Below, piece by piece: positions 4,505-7,278 of a DNA stretch of 7,278 nt (its first letter is position 1; each line of letters begins with the position of its first letter). Under the pieces are notes generated by a model. It was given only the letters and a program-made list of their open reading frames with translations. It made no database searches and was not told the origin of the DNA. The stretch spans positions 1 to 7,278 of the forward strand of contig JAOZRQ010000353.1 in the NCBI GenBank assembly GCA_029940115.1, read 5' to 3'. Both the position numbers and the translations under genes were made by a program. The stretch comes from Desulfobacterales bacterium (GTDB lineage: Bacteria > Desulfobacterota > Desulfobacteria > Desulfobacterales > 4be13).

Positions 4505-6985
4505 ATGGAATTTTACTCACACTCCCGGAAAAATGACGATGGTTCAATATCTCCCACGAAAAAATTGAGGCACCATCTCGGAGGTGTTGTCGAGAACATT
4601 GCGTCAAATCTCCATCCTCATGTCAATTTCCCTGATTTTCGGCTCCCTTCCGATCTGCCAAAGCTTTTGGGCCTCTTTCACGACTTGGGCAAGCACACCA
4701 CCTATTTCCAGGATTATCTTCTGCGTGAAAAGTTCAAGAACGCGCTTAAAAAAAGTCATTCCCTCTTGTCCGCAGTGTTTGCCTTCAATTTTGCGGAGGC
4801 GTTTGTTGAGCTTTCCGACAGACGCCTTCCCTTCATCCTTTATTATTGCATAAAGCATCATCACGGCTCCCTTCCCAACCCCATGAAGCGGTCGGACAAG
4901 TCTCGACAGCTTTCCATGCAAAAGAATCTGAAGACCCAGACAAAAAATCTGTTGGAAAACGCAACGCCCGAAATTGAAAAGCTGGTGAAAGACCATTTCC
5001 CTGATCTTGACAGGTTCCAGTTGACAGAAGATTTTTTTGAACAGAAAGAGAAGATGATCAGGAAAATGACAAAGCGACTCCAGCGCAAATCTCCGAATGC
5101 GGAACACTACATCCTCATCATCTACCTGTTTTCGCTTTTAATATCGTCGGACAAGATTGACGCCGGAGAAGCCAAGCGGTTTTCCCCGTCTCCGATATCT
5201 CCGAACTTGGTTGACCTTCATCTTTCCCGCAAAAAGAATCGGTCGCTTTCAAATATAAGAACCCGGGCAAAAGAGGAGATTGAAAGGAAGCTCGACGAAA
5301 TTGACATCACCAAGGACCGGTTGTTCACGATCACAGCCCCCACCGGCATCGGAAAGACATTGTCCGTGATGAATTTTGCGCTGAAACTGAAAGAGAGGAT
5401 CGCCAGCGTCCAGGATTATCAGCCGCAGATCATCTACTGTCTGCCCTTCATCAACATTATCGAGCAGGCCCACAAGGTCTTCCGTAAGCTGTTCCGTGGC
5501 GAGGGAGTCACTTTGTTGAAGCATCATCAATATACCGACATATGGGCCATGGCGGCGAAAGAGAGAGCCGATGATGATGAGATGGAGTTGTCGAAAAAGT
5601 TGCTTGAGGTCGAAGATTGGCAGGCAGATGTTGTTCTGACGACGTTTGTGCAGTTTTTTCATTCTGTCATTTCAAACAAGAACAGGATGTTGAAGAAATT
5701 TCACCGGATCGCCGGGTCAATTGTGATCCTTGATGAGATTCAGAACATCAAGGCGGAGTATTGGCCGTTAATCGGCGTTCTCCTGCATCACCTGTCTGAA
5801 ATTCTGAATTGCAGAATCATCCTGATGACAGCGACGCAACCCTTGATTTTTCAGACGGCGATCACTGTGCTTGATCAACATCAGATAAAATTCAAGCCGT
5901 TGCTCAACTCTGAGGAGATGGAATTCCATTTTGGCCAGTTTGAACGAACAGCGATCGTCTCTCTGACAGACAAAGAGAATCCCCTGAAAGATGCGGATGA
6001 TTTTTACCGCCTGTTTTGTGAAAAATGGGACCCTTCAAAATCCTGTCTGATCGTTGTGAACACCATCAGAAGGTCTTTGGACATATTTGAGAAGTTGTCC
6101 AAAAAGAAGGTCAGCCCTGACATCTATTATCTTTCGACAAACATTGTGCCTGCTCATCGAAAATATGTGATCAGAAAGGTCAACCAACTGTTGGAAAAGG
6201 GGAAAAAGGTTGTCTTGATCTCCACCCAGAGTGTGGAAGCGGGCGTTGATCTTGATTTTGACATGGGGTTCAGAGATGTGGGGCCGCTTGATTCCATCAT
6301 CCAAGTGGCCGGCAGAATCAACAGGAACAACAGAGACGGCTTCAGGCGGTCTCCCCTGTACATTGTCAATTTTGAAGGGGATGCCCAACGGATCTACGGA
6401 AGAATCACGGTCAACACAAGTCTTGAAATTTTCGATTCTAAGAAAGGTTGTTTCTCAGAGGATGAATATCTGGGATTGATCGGGAAATACTATGAGCTGA
6501 TCACCAGTGAGGACCGGAAATCCTTTGAACCTGCGAGGAAATTATACGAAGCCATGAAAGCCCTGCGGTTCAGCAAAAAAGATGAAGATGATGAAGAACT
6601 GGCTGTCGAGGATTTCAGGCTGATAGACGATGCCAAGAAAGTCAGCTATGCGGATGTGTTTGTGGCGATGACAACCCATGCGGAAAAGACTCTTGAGGTT
6701 TATGAGAACGAGTGTTTGGTGTGTGAGGATGCTGACAAGAGGCGGGAAACCTATTTGAAAATCAAGTCATCGTTCAACCAATACAAACTCTCGGTGCCGC
6801 TTCGTATCATCCGACATTTGCATGACAATTCTGCTGGAATCAGAGAATTGAAACGTGACCAATTGTATGTTGTGACCCGGGCATATGTCGGGAGATATGG
6901 TGATGATGAAGATCATCATGTCTTGTATGACTATTCAACAGGATTCTGTCGGAAAGAGATTGAATCGGAAAGTCTGATATTTTGA
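4505..6985 (+). CDS. cas3: Cas3, HD nuclease-helicase fusion of type I-B
   Basis: An 826-residue protein combining the metal-dependent HD nuclease and the SF2 helicase that unwinds and degrades DNA recruited by Cascade. HD-domain residues are visible: H24 in LRHHLGG, H59-D60 in FHDLGK, H118-H120 in KHHHG, and D216 in SSDKIDAG. Helicase motifs follow in order: Walker A APTGIGKT (278-285), DEIQ (410-413), TAT (442-444), STQSVEAGVDLD (573-584) and QVAGRINR (600-607). All look intact. The ATG at 4505 has GGAG at 4494-4497 (7-nt spacing) and gives the usual short N-terminus MEFYSHS. A TTG at 4478 overlapping the cas5 stop would add nine residues, but its ribosome site is poorly placed; ATG 4499 is too close to the GGAG. 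It sits 23 nt after cas5 and ends the effector operon. Confidence 0.95.
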   Translation: MEFYSHSRKNDDGSISPTKKLRHHLGGVVENIASNLHPHVNFPDFRLPSDLPKLLGLFHDLGKHTTYFQDYLLREKFKNALKKSHSLLSAVFAFNFAEAFVELSDRRLPFILYYCIKHHHGSLPNPMKRSDKSRQLSMQKNLKTQTKNLLENATPEIEKLVKDHFPDLDRFQLTEDFFEQKEKMIRKMTKRLQRKSPNAEHYILIIYLFSLLISSDKIDAGEAKRFSPSPISPNLVDLHLSRKKNRSLSNIRTRAKEEIERKLDEIDITKDRLFTITAPTGIGKTLSVMNFALKLKERIASVQDYQPQIIYCLPFINIIEQAHKVFRKLFRGEGVTLLKHHQYTDIWAMAAKERADDDEMELSKKLLEVEDWQADVVLTTFVQFFHSVISNKNRMLKKFHRIAGSIVILDEIQNIKAEYWPLIGVLLHHLSEILNCRIILMTATQPLIFQTAITVLDQHQIKFKPLLNSEEMEFHFGQFERTAIVSLTDKENPLKDADDFYRLFCEKWDPSKSCLIVVNTIRRSLDIFEKLSKKKVSPDIYYLSTNIVPAHRKYVIRKVNQLLEKGKKVVLISTQSVEAGVDLDFDMGFRDVGPLDSIIQVAGRINRNNRDGFRRSPLYIVNFEGDAQRIYGRITVNTSLEIFDSKKGCFSEDEYLGLIGKYYELITSEDRKSFEPARKLYEAMKALRFSKKDEDDEELAVEDFRLIDDAKKVSYADVFVAMTTHAEKTLEVYENECLVCEDADKRRETYLKIKSSFNQYKLSVPLRIIRHLHDNSAGIRELKRDQLYVVTRAYVGRYGDDEDHHVLYDYSTGFCRKEIESESLIF

Positions 6986-6999
6986 GGACATGCCAAAAT

Positions 7000-7110
7000 C
7001 TGATCATGACGCTTTTCGGAGAGGCGGCTCTGTCCGTGGACGTGAACTTGAACTGTTCAAGTTCACGTTTAAGTTCACCTTCACGGACTCCATGAATCCG
7101 TTATGATCAG
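7000..7110. repeat. Nested palindrome between cas3 and cas4
   Basis: Most of the 146-nt gap is one compound inverted repeat. The outer ends are CTGATCATGACG (7000-7011) and CGTTATGATCAG (7099-7110), complementary at 11 of 12. Intermediate arms 7032-7049 and 7071-7088 match at 16 of 18. The centre is a perfect 12-bp stem, 7041-7052 with 7056-7067, around a 3-nt loop. Because the left arm can pair with either of two right-hand segments (both carry AAGTTCAC), two mutually exclusive RNA folds are possible. There is no T-tract after the stems, so a classical terminator is unlikely. It may be a dispersed repeat or a processing or attenuation element that lowers expression of the adaptation genes relative to the effector genes. 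Confidence 0.6.
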
Positions 7111-7131
7111 ACCAAAATTAAGGATTGACAG

Positions 7132-7278
7132 ATGAATATGAGCGTGACCCTGACGGCTTCTGATATCATCGCGCATCTTTACTGCCCGCGTTTCACATAC
7201 TTCATGATGACACTCGGTTTGAGCGAGCATGAGGAGAAACGCTTCAAAGTGCTGAAGGGCCGGGAGGTTCATAAGGAC
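7132..7278 (+). CDS. cas4: Cas4 exonuclease, N-terminal fragment (runs off the window)
   Basis: Forty-nine codons remain open to the last base of the window. The block ASDIIAHLYCPRFTYFM carries the first Cys (C18) of the Fe-S cluster site typical of Cas4, and KGREVHKD at the end matches the start of the RecB-like nuclease motif with its His. Cas4 trims prespacers and helps select those next to a PAM, working with Cas1-Cas2. The ATG at 7132 has AAGGA (7120-7124) 7 nt upstream; an ATG two codons on (7138) is less well spaced. The rest of the protein, and whether it is fused to Cas1 as in some Cas4 proteins, cannot be seen. Confidence 0.85.
   Translation, partial: MNMSVTLTASDIIAHLYCPRFTYFMMTLGLSEHEEKRFKVLKGREVHKD

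Noticed and set aside
7041..7070. The perfect 12-bp stem as an intrinsic terminator of the cas operon.
   Set aside because: The stem is only moderately GC-rich and is followed by TTTAAG rather than a run of T, so rho-independent termination is not supported.

Overview
The window carries most of a type I-B CRISPR-Cas locus, all on the + strand. A non-coding, repeat-rich stretch (1-606) comes first. It is followed by a tight effector operon: cas8b (607-2577), cas7 (2570-3691), cas5 (3696-4481) and cas3 (4505-6985). After a palindromic spacer (6986-7131) the first 49 codons of cas4 (7132-7278) run off the end of the window. The adaptation genes cas1 and cas2, and a cas6, are not in view and presumably lie outside. 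The host is a bacterium of moderate GC. Shine-Dalgarno sequences precede every gene, and the non-coding DNA is rich in palindromic repeats of a kind I associate with filamentous bacteria with repeat-laden genomes (Desulfobacterota such as Desulfonema, or cyanobacteria). That assignment is a low-confidence inference.

The effector genes fit a complete Cascade plus Cas3. Cas8b is the large subunit. Cas7 forms the backbone on the crRNA, and Cas5 caps the crRNA 5' handle. Cas3 is an intact HD nuclease-helicase fusion. The small subunit Cas11b has no gene of its own, but cas8b contains an in-frame ATG at 2134 behind a perfect AAGGAGG with 8-nt spacing, which would yield a 147-residue C-terminal product. 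This matches the internal-translation mechanism known for type I-B.

The most interesting part is the 5' non-coding region. A perfect TTGACA with a TATTAT 16 nt downstream (295-322) opens onto two degenerate CRISPR repeats 61 bp apart. They share AAAATAAGGATTGAA, and the first ends in an intact ATTGAAAC handle. They flank a single short spacer, and a terminator-like hairpin with a T-rich tract follows (467-551). This looks like a self-contained mini-CRISPR gene. The first 16 nt of its spacer match DNA over the -10 box of that same promoter at 14 of 16 positions. The two mismatches fall at spacer positions 6 and 12, the bases that Cascade flips out and does not read, and the match is preceded by TCA, a PAM reported for some type I-B systems. 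The pattern suggests a crRNA-like regulatory RNA that directs Cascade to its own promoter, comparable in principle to CreA/CreR RNAs. The claim rests on sequence reading alone.

The rest of the 5' region holds two tandem copies of a roughly 95-bp palindromic element (66-163 and 181-273) and two hairpins sharing an identical 16-nt right flank (1-60 and 467-551). Between cas3 and cas4 a nested palindrome (7000-7110) separates the interference genes from the adaptation genes.
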